From: an uncultured Psychroserpens sp.
GTDB lineage: Bacteria > Bacteroidota > Bacteroidia > Flavobacteriales > Flavobacteriaceae
Direction: 5' to 3'
Assembly: GCF_947500255.1 (NCBI RefSeq)
Contig: NZ_CANMRL010000005.1
Location: forward strand, 124,001-188,000
Length of the DNA stretch: 64,000 bases
Shown in pieces: positions 17,921 to 26,117 of this stretch. Numbering within the stretch: position 1 is the stretch's first letter; each line of letters begins with the position of its first letter. The position numbers and the translations under genes were made by a program. The notes below the pieces were generated by a model that was not told the DNA's origin, did no database searches, and saw nothing but the letters and a program-made list of their open reading frames with translations.

Positions 17921-17968
17921 GTTGAGTGAAGATATAAGTTGAATGAGTAAAACTATATGTTGGCTGAG
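17921..17968. repeat. three direct repeats GTTGA[AG]TGA-like
   Basis: GTTGAGTGAA (17921), GTTGAATGAG (17938) and GTTGGCTGAG (17959) lie in the same orientation at 17- and 21-bp spacing, 59-106 bp upstream of the MuiA-like start. Near-two-turn spacing suggests a binding site for a tandem-repeat regulator such as a LytTR protein; not proven. Confidence 0.35.
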
Positions 17969-18202
17969 TTTGAAAAGGTTTATATCTAATAGTGCAACTC
18001 ATAGATGTTTTTTGCACGTCTCGTTTTTTGAACAAATATTTTTGGGTTTATACCGATGTTTTTGCTCAAAATTTGAGTTATGGAGTAGATTTATACTATA
18101 AATAATGTGCTATTAATCAAATTCATCTAATACTAGATAATCCCTCTTTGATTAAGAAATTATTTAAGAGTTAAATTAAGTTTTAATTAGTTGTTAATTA
18201 TT

Positions 18203-18228
18203 AAAGTCCTTTTTCCCGAAAGGGCTTT
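18203..18228. terminator. terminator hairpin downstream of the DCC gene
   Basis: Arms AAAGTCCTTT and AAAGGGCTTT pair over 10 bp with one wobble around a 6-nt loop, directly after the stop of the minus-strand DCC gene. The longest T-run is on the plus-strand side, so it may act in both directions. Confidence 0.55.
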
Positions 18229-18230
18229 TT

Positions 18231-18650
18231 TTATGTCAGGAACTTTGCTTTTAGTTCTGGCGTAGGAATCATACATTCGTCCTTTTTGCCATACCACTTG
18301 TATCGATTTTTTGCAATATAGTCATAGACCCAATTACGTATAAAGGCTGGGACGATGAAGAAAATCACTAAGAGATGTCTTGGAAACCCTAAATGCTTTG
18401 CAATTTTTAAAGCTGCTGTAGATCTACTTGAAAGCCCATTTTCATTAGAATACAATAATATAGAATCTGTTTTTGTTGTATCAATTCTAAATTCATTAAT
18501 AATTTGTTTTCCAATAGAACTCTGTAGAGGAGCAAACATAAAAAGGTCCTTTTTATCATGTTTGATGATATATTGAATAGATGAGTTGCACAAGTTGCAT
18601 ACACCATCAAAGAGAATTAATTGTTTATGTTTAGGCAGGCTTTCTATCAC
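18231..18650 (-). CDS. DCC-family thiol-disulfide oxidoreductase-like protein (DUF393)
   Basis: Small protein (139 aa) of the DUF393/DCC family. The family motif FDGVCNLCNSS is present (Cys18, Cys21), giving a CxxC pair in a thioredoxin-like fold, together with the conserved FAPLQS segment and the hydrophobic helix near LLVIFFIVPAFIRN. Proteins of this family are annotated as thiol-disulfide oxidoreductases but few have been tested. There is no signal peptide. The gene stands alone and ends in a hairpin terminator. Family assignment is secure; substrate unknown. Confidence 0.9.
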   Translation of the reverse strand: MIESLPKHKQLILFDGVCNLCNSSIQYIIKHDKKDLFMFAPLQSSIGKQIINEFRIDTTKTDSILLYSNENGLSSRSTAALKIAKHLGFPRHLLVIFFIVPAFIRNWVYDYIAKNRYKWYGKKDECMIPTPELKAKFLT

Positions 18651-18782
18651 ATTACAAAGATACGATAACCAATTCTAAGGTATTTAAAAATTGAGTTAAA
18701 TCGCAAGTGTCTAGCTAAGGCAGACTTCTTTTCAAAAAACCGTTTAGGTTTAAGACATCACAATAGAATAGATAATGACGAA

Positions 18783-20948
18783 TTACTTCTTGGCTTCAAC
18801 TAACTCTAACAAATCTGTATTAACATTAGTCGTGAAAATACCATAGTTTACTATCGCTTTTCCTTTTTCGATAGAGTCAATAGATCCTACGGCTCTTCCG
18901 TCATGCATTCGTACACGATCACCGACTTTTAAAATAGGTTTCGGTTTTTCAACCTTGATTTCTTTTTTCTTTGCCGATTTTTTCTTTTGACGAATCACAG
19001 CAACTTTCTTTTCAGCCTCTTTTTTGATTTGAGCTTCTTTTGCTTTTTCGGTACGTTTTTGTTTAGCAGAAACTTTCTTTCGCTTGGAGTTTTCTATCTG
19101 AACCAGCTTAAATAGTTCTGCCATAAGCTCACGCTTCTTTTTGTTATCGAAGTATTTTTCTGAAATATCATTAAATTTTTGTCCGAGATAAATCAAACGC
19201 TGATTCGTATCATAGAGTTCTTGAAAGCTTTCTAGCTTTTTTTGAACCTTAGCATTTACTTCTTCTAGTTTATCGGCTTCTGATTGCTTTTTCTTCTCAT
19301 TTTCTTTAAGGGAGCGCTCAGTCTTTTCAAGTTTACTACGCTCTTTTTGAAGTTTCGCTATCGTTGCATCAAAACGAACTTTACCACGCTCTATCTTCTT
19401 TTTTGCACGATTGATAAGGCTGTACGGAATACCGTTTTTTTGAGCGACTTCAAATGTGAATGAACTACCAGCCTGACCTAAAACCAGTTTAAACATAGGT
19501 TCTAAGCTTTTTTCATCAAACATCATATTGGCATTTTGCATATATGGCAGTTCGTTTGCTAATACTTTTAGATTGGAGTAGTGGGTCGTTATAATGCCGT
19601 AAGCTTCACGATGATAAAACTCTTCTAAGAATGTTTCGGCTAAAGCGCCTCCAAGTTCTGGGTCACTACCAGTACCAAACTCATCAATTAAGAATAGGGT
19701 GTTCTTGTTACATTTCCGCAGGAAAAAATTCATCTGCTTTAATCTGTAGCTATATGTACTAAGATGGTTTTCAATTGATTGATTGTCACCTATGTCACTA
19801 ATGATTCTATCAAATAAGCAAATGTTACTTTTTTCATGAACCGGAATTAATAAGCCACTTTGTAACATGACTTGTAATAAACCAATGGTTTTTAGCGTGA
19901 TACTTTTTCCTCCAGCATTTGGTCCAGAAATAACGATGATCCTATTTTCTGGATTTAAAATGATAGACTGCGGAAACGTTTTTTTGCCTTCGGTTTTGTT
20001 AGATAAATAGAGTAGTGGATGATAAGCGTTTTTTGCTATGTAGACTTTCTCATTGTTAATTTCAGGTCGTATAGCATTTATTGATTGCGCATATTTTGCT
20101 TTGGCGTAAACGACATCTATGCTAACTAAAAAGCTCTGATAGAGTTGTAATAAAGCCGCGTAAGGTCTTATGTATTCTGTGAGGTTTCTAAGTATTTTGT
20201 CAACTTCCTCACTTTCGTCAAATTCTAAATTATTGAGTTCTCTGGCGTACTGAAAAGTTTGTTCAGGTTGTATGTAAACAATACTTCCTGTTTTGCTGCT
20301 GCCCATAATACTGCCTTTCACTTTACGTCTGTACATAGCTTTCACAGCAAGTACACGCTTATTTTCTACTACAGACTCTCTAATATCATCTAGGTAATCG
20401 AGATTGTGATAGGTGTTTAGCGCAGATGAAAAGCTTTGATTGATTTTTCCCCTTACTAAATTTATGGCTTTTCGTAATTGATGTAGTGTTTCTGATGCAT
20501 TATCCTTTACATCTCCAAAGCGATCAATAATCGCATCTATTTCTGTAACCACATGTTTAATTACCTCAAGATTAGAAGACAATTGATACAAAGAAGGATA
20601 GTACTCTTGAAACTTTTTTAGAAATACTAAGATATCATTTACACAAAGAGTAATAGAGGCAATTTTCTTAAAGCTTTTAGTTTCTAAATAAGAATTTTCA
20701 ATGTTTAAAAGCTTGATTTCCTTTGTGATAGGCTCGAAACCATGATTTGGGATTCTATTATCATTATAAAATGAAGAGACATACTCATTAGTGTATTCAA
20801 GAGATTGCATAGCAAGTTCTTGCGAAGAAAATGGCTTTATTTTTAAAGCTTCAAGTCTTCCCAAATCGGTTATACAAAGCTCTGCAACTTGCTGCAAAAC
20901 TGAGTAAAACTCAATATCTTGTAATGTTTTTTCGTGAATATTAATCAT
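18783..20948 (-). CDS. MutS2-type ATPase lacking the Smr domain
   Basis: MutS2 family protein (721 aa). Seen: the clamp/lever region (1-320) with a coiled coil, the ABC-type ATPase with Walker A GPNAGGKS (from Gly342), Walker B TLFLIDEFGTGSDP and the TTHYSNLK switch, then a long Lys/Glu-rich coiled coil (about 525-660). The chain ends in a KOW-like module (VGDRVRMHDGRAVGSIDSIE). Classical MutS2 is about 780-800 aa and ends in an Smr nuclease domain, which is missing here. MutS2 rescues collided ribosomes or suppresses recombination; without Smr it could split ribosomes but probably not cut nucleic acid. Confidence 0.93.
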   Translation of the reverse strand: MINIHEKTLQDIEFYSVLQQVAELCITDLGRLEALKIKPFSSQELAMQSLEYTNEYVSSFYNDNRIPNHGFEPITKEIKLLNIENSYLETKSFKKIASITLCVNDILVFLKKFQEYYPSLYQLSSNLEVIKHVVTEIDAIIDRFGDVKDNASETLHQLRKAINLVRGKINQSFSSALNTYHNLDYLDDIRESVVENKRVLAVKAMYRRKVKGSIMGSSKTGSIVYIQPEQTFQYARELNNLEFDESEEVDKILRNLTEYIRPYAALLQLYQSFLVSIDVVYAKAKYAQSINAIRPEINNEKVYIAKNAYHPLLYLSNKTEGKKTFPQSIILNPENRIIVISGPNAGGKSITLKTIGLLQVMLQSGLLIPVHEKSNICLFDRIISDIGDNQSIENHLSTYSYRLKQMNFFLRKCNKNTLFLIDEFGTGSDPELGGALAETFLEEFYHREAYGIITTHYSNLKVLANELPYMQNANMMFDEKSLEPMFKLVLGQAGSSFTFEVAQKNGIPYSLINRAKKKIERGKVRFDATIAKLQKERSKLEKTERSLKENEKKKQSEADKLEEVNAKVQKKLESFQELYDTNQRLIYLGQKFNDISEKYFDNKKKRELMAELFKLVQIENSKRKKVSAKQKRTEKAKEAQIKKEAEKKVAVIRQKKKSAKKKEIKVEKPKPILKVGDRVRMHDGRAVGSIDSIEKGKAIVNYGIFTTNVNTDLLELVEAKK

Positions 20949-21028
20949 TAATGTTTACCTCTAAATACTAAAAGACGCAAAGGTAATTATTAATGAGATA
21001 CTAATAAAATGTTTAAATCTAATAGTCA

Positions 21029-21907
21029 TTAACGTCTTATGCGCTTTCCATTATCATCAATAAAATGGCATACACAATCTTCGGTTCCGTACAACCCTAA
21101 GTTGTGCAGACTTACCTTAGCAAAACTCTTTAATTTTCCTTCGATGTAATCATAGTTTGTATAAGACATACAGTTGACACTTAGTGACGTGTCGGTTGAG
21201 TACACACAATGCCAGAAGTTTTTCGGATTAAAAACCATTTCACCAGCGTTGATCTCTACGTAATAGATATCTGCTTCTTGTAGTAAAGGGTATTTATCGC
21301 GATCAAAATTTTCTAAATCAATTTCGCTTAAAATTGATCCGGGTTCGAATTTTTTACTGCGATACATATATTTAGATTGCTTGTCGTCGACAATTAACCA
21401 AACTTTAGATCCTTTAACTTGAGCAAGAATATTGTCTGCTCTATCTTGGTGAAAGCCAGTGATTGTTCCTTTTGGACCAATCCAGATGGACATAGAGTCT
21501 TTTACTTTATGATCAGAAAGTATAGAGAAATCAACATCATCTTTTAGTTCTGGAAACATTCTAATAATAGAAAGGTTTGCTAGATACGTAACATCTTTAT
21601 GATCTTTAGCATTTCTAATTTGTTTTACGTAGTCTATAAAATTTCCATATTCCCATTTAGTTTCTTGCTGTCTAATATTTCCTTTAGAAATATACGCTTG
21701 TTTGTTTTTTCCAATTTCTTCAAAATAATCTAAGGACCATTTCTTAGTCGCTCCCCAGTCTCCCATCATATTAGTAATCTTAACCGGTTTTCTTTTTTTT
21801 ATGTAATTATTTAAAAAATCCTTGTGGCTAATTTTATCGATCGTTTCCAGGTCAAGCAGAGGTTTATCTAATAAACTCTGTATTCTATTTCTTAATTCTT
21901 GTGACAT
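21029..21907 (-). CDS. JmjC-like cupin 2-oxoglutarate/Fe(II) oxygenase
   Basis: Cupin_8/JmjC-like protein (292 aa). The facial triad is visible: HQD (His153, Asp155) within TGFHQDRADN, and His233 in NFWHCVYS. The N-terminal part (KPVKITNMMGDWGATKKW) is the usual lead-in of this family. Such enzymes hydroxylate protein side chains, often ribosomal proteins or translation factors, or small molecules, using 2-oxoglutarate and oxygen. The C-terminus has CVCHF and a basic RRIRR-like end. The substrate is unknown. The gene stands alone between mutS2 and ung. Confidence 0.87.
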   Translation of the reverse strand: MSQELRNRIQSLLDKPLLDLETIDKISHKDFLNNYIKKRKPVKITNMMGDWGATKKWSLDYFEEIGKNKQAYISKGNIRQQETKWEYGNFIDYVKQIRNAKDHKDVTYLANLSIIRMFPELKDDVDFSILSDHKVKDSMSIWIGPKGTITGFHQDRADNILAQVKGSKVWLIVDDKQSKYMYRSKKFEPGSILSEIDLENFDRDKYPLLQEADIYYVEINAGEMVFNPKNFWHCVYSTDTSLSVNCMSYTNYDYIEGKLKSFAKVSLHNLGLYGTEDCVCHFIDDNGKRIRR

Positions 21908-22042
21908 GGTGTTAAGGTTAAGATTTGTTATCTATTTGTTTTTAAGCTAATTAATGTTTGTAATAGCGAATATACTATAAATGATACTACAAATTTATGA
22001 CATATTTCATATTTTAGATAATAAGATTCTTTTTTAGATAAA

Positions 22043-22708
22043 ATGAAAGTAAATATACACCATAGCTGGAAAGATAGACTAGTTAACGAATTTGAAAAGC
22101 CGTACTTTATAGACTTAGTAGATTTTGTTAAGCATGAGTATGCAAAAACAAAATGTTTTCCACCTGGATCACAAATATTCTCTGCGTTTGATCTATGTCC
22201 TTTAGACGCTGTTAAAGTTGTTATTATAGGTCAAGACCCTTATCATGGAGATGGTCAAGCTAACGGATTGTGTTTCTCAGTTGCAGATGGTATTTCACAT
22301 CCGCCATCGCTTATTAATATTTTTAAAGAAATCGAAAACGATTTAGATATTCCTTATCCTGAGTCTGGTAACTTAGAGCGATGGGCAAAACAAGGCATAC
22401 TATTGCTCAATGCAACATTGAGTGTTAGAGCGCATCAAGCTGGTAGTCATCAAAATAAGGGTTGGGAGCAATTTACAGATCAAGTAATCAAGCTAGTGAG
22501 TGATGAAAAAGAAAACGTAGTGTTCTTACTTTGGGGCGGATTTGCTAAAAAGAAAGCTAAACTTATTGATTCTACTAAACATATAGTATTAGCGTCTGGA
22601 CACCCTTCACCATTAAGTGCTAATAGAGGATATTGGTTTGGCAATAAACATTTTAGTAAAGCCAATACAGAATTGAAATCTAGAAATATAAAAGAAATAC
22701 GTTGGTAA
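22043..22708 (+). CDS. ung: uracil-DNA glycosylase
   Basis: Family 1 uracil-DNA glycosylase (221 aa, normal length). It removes uracil from DNA in base-excision repair. Seen: the water-activating loop GQDPYHG (catalytic Asp65), the minor-groove segment HPPSLINIF, LLLNATLSV, and the leucine intercalation loop GHPSPLSANRG with its catalytic histidine. The order and spacing match E. coli Ung. It is convergent with a short membrane-anchored peptide gene that starts its stop codon 5 nt away. Confidence 0.98.
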   Translation: MKVNIHHSWKDRLVNEFEKPYFIDLVDFVKHEYAKTKCFPPGSQIFSAFDLCPLDAVKVVIIGQDPYHGDGQANGLCFSVADGISHPPSLINIFKEIENDLDIPYPESGNLERWAKQGILLLNATLSVRAHQAGSHQNKGWEQFTDQVIKLVSDEKENVVFLLWGGFAKKKAKLIDSTKHIVLASGHPSPLSANRGYWFGNKHFSKANTELKSRNIKEIRW

Positions 22709-22713
22709 ACAGC

Positions 22714-22899
22714 TTAGCTTCCTGTAGGAGCTAATTGAGAAGATGTAAGTTGTTTAGTTGGTTTTTGTAGTTTAGTAGGCTTAAAAATCACTTTATTTTC
22801 TGTAGTAACTTTCTTAGTTGTTTTGTTACAGCTAAATATCAATAACAAAAAATTTAATGCAACTAAAGATGAAAGTATTAGAGTAATTGTTATTATCAT
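22714..22899 (-). CDS. 61-aa putative lipoprotein or membrane-anchored peptide
   Basis: Short gene of 61 residues: an N-terminal hydrophobic stretch (LSSLVALNFLLLIFSC) ends in a possible lipobox cysteine at residue 24, followed by a Lys/Thr/Pro-rich, low-complexity tail ending in LAPTGS. The layout is a small lipoprotein or single-pass anchor with a flexible periplasmic tail. Its stop lies 5 nt from that of ung. No family is recognised; coding is supported by the signal-like N-terminus and a Lys/Thr tail unlike random AT-rich sequence. Confidence 0.6.
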   Translation of the reverse strand: MIITITLILSSLVALNFLLLIFSCNKTTKKVTTENKVIFKPTKLQKPTKQLTSSQLAPTGS

Positions 22900-23076
22900 A
22901 TTGTATAGTTTTTGTCAAGTAGCACATAAATTTGGTTGGGGTAAATGTAATTAAAATTTTGATAAATAGAAAGTTAACGAAATAAAAAGCTAAAATTTTG
23001 TTAATTTTTAGACGTTATAAATAGCCAAATCTATCAATTATATAACAACTGAGTTTTAGTTTTTCCTAGCTAAAAA

Positions 23077-23934
23077 TTAATTAATTTGTCTTACAAGTTG
23101 ATCGTAATCAACTTTTTTTGGAATAATATCCAAATTCAATAATTTATCTTGAATGGTATTGATTGAAGTTTCATCAATAAGGCTTTGAGACCATTCTGTA
23201 AGTGATAACCACTCTTGTACATCTTCTAACTTTTGGTCATACCTATTTGCAATAGTTTTATCAATACTAGGGATTTGCTTAAACTCTTGAGTGGTATTAT
23301 TTATGATGTTAAGTATTGTTTTAACGTCCTCTAGGTTGGTGTCTAAAAAGGCTTCTCTTACAGCAATTACAAAGCAAGGCCATGGTGTAGGACAGTTTCC
23401 GATACGTCTAAACACACCATCGTCAACGATAGGTTTTGTAGTAAACTTTTCCCACATAAAATAATCTGCATCACCATTAGTCAGCCCTTCTACAGCGCCA
23501 TCAAGGTTTTTAATCACCTGAAAATTCATGTCTTCATCAAGATTCCATTCATTGTTTTCGGCATTTATATATGCCATAAGATGAGAACCTGAACCATAGC
23601 GACTAATGGCTGCTTTAGTCCCTCTCAACTGGTCTATTGTGTTGTATTTTGAATCATTTGCAACGTGAATTCCCCAAATTAAGGGCGATTGCACAAATGT
23701 TTGTACAATTTTAGATGGGTTACCATCAATAATGTCCTTTATGATACCTTCAGTTAAAATGACAGCAATATCGATTTCTTCCTCACGAAGTGCTTTATTC
23801 ATGGCTCCTGTGCCACCAAAATAATCTTTCCAACGTAAATTAATACCTTCTTCTTTGTACTCACCATTTTTTAATGTTAAATACCAAGCGAGATTAAAGT
23901 GCTCTGGTACTCCTCCAATTTTTATAGTTTTCAA
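23077..23934 (-). CDS. cytosolic THI5/NMT1-like binding-protein fold enzyme or sensor
   Basis: Protein of 285 aa with the periplasmic-binding-protein fold of the SsuA/THI5 type (KIGGVPEHFNLAWYLTLKNG start, then GGTGAMNKALREEEIDIAV). There is no signal peptide or lipobox, and no permease or ATPase gene is near, so it is unlikely to serve an ABC importer. A conserved-looking NCPTPWPCFVIAV segment (Cys181, Cys187) lies where yeast and Legionella Thi5 have the CCCFC motif. Thi5 makes the thiamine pyrimidine from PLP; the present protein lacks the exact motif, so a related but different role is likely. Last gene of a five-gene operon, 19 nt after the nucleoside phosphorylase. Confidence 0.75.
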   Translation of the reverse strand: MKTIKIGGVPEHFNLAWYLTLKNGEYKEEGINLRWKDYFGGTGAMNKALREEEIDIAVILTEGIIKDIIDGNPSKIVQTFVQSPLIWGIHVANDSKYNTIDQLRGTKAAISRYGSGSHLMAYINAENNEWNLDEDMNFQVIKNLDGAVEGLTNGDADYFMWEKFTTKPIVDDGVFRRIGNCPTPWPCFVIAVREAFLDTNLEDVKTILNIINNTTQEFKQIPSIDKTIANRYDQKLEDVQEWLSLTEWSQSLIDETSINTIQDKLLNLDIIPKKVDYDQLVRQIN

Positions 23935-23953
23935 TATGTTGACTTTGTCGTTG

Positions 23954-24829
23954 TTAATCTAAATCTAAAATTTTATCTAAAGTGTAAACTATTAAGTCGT
24001 TTACAACCTTTTTTGGGTCAGCACTAAATTCACCAGTAGCTCTATTAGCAATAATGGCATTCATAGATAAGGCATGATGACCAAGTAAATTTGCTATACC
24101 ATAAATACCTGCAGTTTCCATTTCTAGGTTAGTAATTGTCCTACCGTTATGATTGAAATTTGCAAGCTTGTCGTTTAAGCTATTATCTTGAATAGGTAAT
24201 CTCAATATTCTTCCTTGAGGTCCATAAAAACCTACATTTGTTGCTGTAAAACCTGTGAAAGTCTTGTCGCTAAACAATTGTTTATACAAGCGCTCGCTAG
24301 ATTTTACAACATAAGGGTCAGATTTTTTTTCAAACCAATTAGTTTGTCGTTTTAATGCTTCTGAAATTTCAAAATATTGAACATGAGCGCTGTCATAAAA
24401 ATGTAACAAACTATCAAATCCAACTGCATATTCACTTGCGACAAATGAATCTATTGGAATATTTGCCTGAATAGATCCTGAAGTACCAATTCTAATAATA
24501 TCTAATGAGGTTAGCTCAGATTTCATCTCTCTTTTTTTAAGATCAATATTTACTAGCGCGTCTAATTCATTAAATACGATATCAATATTATCGGTACCAA
24601 TGCCAGTAGAAATAACGGTTATTGGTTTTCCTTTATAAACACCAGTTTGAGTATGAAATTCTCGTTTATGAGTCGAGAAATTCACTTCGTCAAAATATTT
24701 GGTAACACTACTAACTCGATCTGGATCACCTACGGTTATTATAGTATTTGCGATATGTTCTGGCAGAAGATTTAAATGATAGACACTGCCGTTTGGATTT
24801 AATATTAATTCTGATGCTTTAATTGGCAT
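23954..24829 (-). CDS. nucleoside phosphorylase (uridine-phosphorylase-like)
   Basis: PNP/UDP family nucleoside phosphorylase (291 aa from the ATG at 24829; an in-frame TTG six bases upstream is less likely). It cleaves a nucleoside with phosphate to base plus ribose-1-phosphate. Seen: the phosphate-binding VGDPDRV, the GIGTDNIDIV loop, RIGTSGSIQ, and NLEMETAGIYG where Glu and Met contact the ribose. A uridine-type specificity is likely but not certain. Its start overlaps the end of the DUF1835 gene by 11 bp, so translation is probably coupled within the operon. Confidence 0.9.
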   Translation of the reverse strand: MPIKASELILNPNGSVYHLNLLPEHIANTIITVGDPDRVSSVTKYFDEVNFSTHKREFHTQTGVYKGKPITVISTGIGTDNIDIVFNELDALVNIDLKKREMKSELTSLDIIRIGTSGSIQANIPIDSFVASEYAVGFDSLLHFYDSAHVQYFEISEALKRQTNWFEKKSDPYVVKSSERLYKQLFSDKTFTGFTATNVGFYGPQGRILRLPIQDNSLNDKLANFNHNGRTITNLEMETAGIYGIANLLGHHALSMNAIIANRATGEFSADPKKVVNDLIVYTLDKILDLD

Positions 24830-25766
24830 GAACAACTGTTTTTATAAGTTTGTTTTGTTTTTTATCGAAGGTGTAATCTAAACTACTAACACCACCAAAA
24901 TAAATAGTGTTATTCATTTCTTTTTGATAGTTGTGCTGATGACTTAATGCTAAATGACCTTCACGATTGAGTTTTAAGCTACCTTTTTCTTCAATAAAAA
25001 AAATAGATAGCACATCGATAACACGTTCTAATTGTAAATCACCATAACCATAGTAACCTTGATAATGTAGGGTGTAACCTACCAAGTGATGTCTTGAAGT
25101 AATCGTATTCTCCTTAACAAGTTTTAATATATTGTATTCTAGAGTACTAATACCACTTCTAGTATCTGGAAAACGTTTAATATGGGCTTTCAAACAAATA
25201 CTCATATATTCAAATGAAGACCGTCTTAATATAAGTGGTAATAATAAGTTGTGATCTTTTCCGCAGTAAATTCGCCAGATGTTTTTTGCCAGAGCAATAT
25301 CATCAACAGTTAATTTAACTTTATTATGATAGTGGGTCTCTAATTGTTTTGGTTTGAGTTCACTAAGTCCTTTCAGTCCTTTTTCGCCTTCAACACGACC
25401 ACTACATACAAGATATATTGGTAAATAGATACCTTTTTGTTCGAGTAAACTAATAACAGCTACCATATTAATATGACAGAATAAATCATATTCGAACCAC
25501 AATACAATTTCAGTAAAATCAGAAATTTTATCAAGCTTTTTGAGCTCACTATTCATTTCTTTTCGACTCAAGCTAATATTATAAAAGGACTTGAAAAATG
25601 CTTTTCTTTTTTTGAAAAACTCTCTTGATGAAACGTCTTCAACAGTAGGACCTACACAAAGCGTCTCTTGCCAAGTAATTGTATTTTCTGTTGTTGAAAT
25701 GCCTAATTGGAACAAATAATTGGTCAAACTTGTACCATTAGTAATATGTAATGTACTTGAACTCAT
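24819..25766 (-). CDS. DUF1835 domain protein
   Basis: Cytosolic protein of 315 aa with the DUF1835 signature: LHITNGTSLTNYL at the start, ETLCVGPT, and the VLWFEYDLFCHINM segment in the middle. DUF1835 proteins are common in Bacteroidota and Firmicutes and have no proven function. The second half is helical and contains RYFGGVS-like text near the C-terminus (IYFGGVSSLDY). It abuts the SUI1 gene without a gap and overlaps the phosphorylase gene by 11 bp, so it is part of the same operon. A role in nucleotide or translation stress is only a guess from its neighbours. Confidence 0.85.
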   Translation of the reverse strand: MSSSTLHITNGTSLTNYLFQLGISTTENTITWQETLCVGPTVEDVSSREFFKKRKAFFKSFYNISLSRKEMNSELKKLDKISDFTEIVLWFEYDLFCHINMVAVISLLEQKGIYLPIYLVCSGRVEGEKGLKGLSELKPKQLETHYHNKVKLTVDDIALAKNIWRIYCGKDHNLLLPLILRRSSFEYMSICLKAHIKRFPDTRSGISTLEYNILKLVKENTITSRHHLVGYTLHYQGYYGYGDLQLERVIDVLSIFFIEEKGSLKLNREGHLALSHQHNYQKEMNNTIYFGGVSSLDYTFDKKQNKLIKTVVHAN

Positions 25767-26099
25767 TTAACCACCTACACGCTTCACATTAAACCCTTTA
25801 TCTTTTAAAATCTGCATGATTTTATCTCTATAGTCACCTTGAATAATGATTTTATCATCTTTAAAGCTACCTCCAACACTTAATTTTTGCTTAAGCTCTT
25901 TGGCCAATTTTTTAAAATCTTCATCAGCGCCAGTGTAACCTTCAAGAATTGTAATAGGTTTACCTTTTCTTTTTTCGTATTTACAAAGTATAGGGTCTTC
26001 TTGTAACCAAATGCCTTGATCTTTTGTGTATTTTTCTTCGGAAATATCCTCAGACACATGATCTGGAAAGAGGTTCTTTAATTGATCTTTTAAATCCAT
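25767..26099 (-). CDS. SUI1/YciH-type translation initiation factor
   Basis: Small protein (110 aa) of the SUI1/eIF1 family, called YciH in bacteria. The C-terminal 70 residues carry the family pattern: KRKGKPITILEGY, then LAKELKQKLSVGGSFKDDKIIIQGD and the final ILKDKGFNVKRVGG. Bacterial members bind the 30S subunit and can discourage initiation on unusual starts or under stress. The stop codon directly touches the DUF1835 start, suggesting one transcript. Family assignment is strong; the biological role in Bacteroidota is little studied. Confidence 0.93.
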   Translation of the reverse strand: MDLKDQLKNLFPDHVSEDISEEKYTKDQGIWLQEDPILCKYEKRKGKPITILEGYTGADEDFKKLAKELKQKLSVGGSFKDDKIIIQGDYRDKIMQILKDKGFNVKRVGG

Positions 26100-26117
26100 T
26101 TGTTATAATAAATAGAT

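Larger units (their letters stand above)
17863..18230. other. intergenic region upstream of the MuiA-like gene
   Basis: A 368-base stretch without a convincing gene. It holds three GTTG-type direct repeats (17921-17968), a CTCAAA/TTTGAG inverted repeat near 18064-18076, AT-rich spacer, and at its right end the terminator of the DCC gene. A 32-codon minus-strand frame around 17905-18003 was considered and rejected. Confidence 0.5.

Noticed and set aside
17905-18003. 32-codon minus-strand frame starting MSCTIRYKPF
   Set aside because: Its repeated Thr/Tyr/Phe pattern only mirrors the GTTG direct repeats; there is no signal, no neighbour support and no conserved second copy.
22900-23076. AT-rich gap scanned for tRNA or riboswitch
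   Set aside because: No cloverleaf or known aptamer-like pattern could be seen; only AT-rich tracts.
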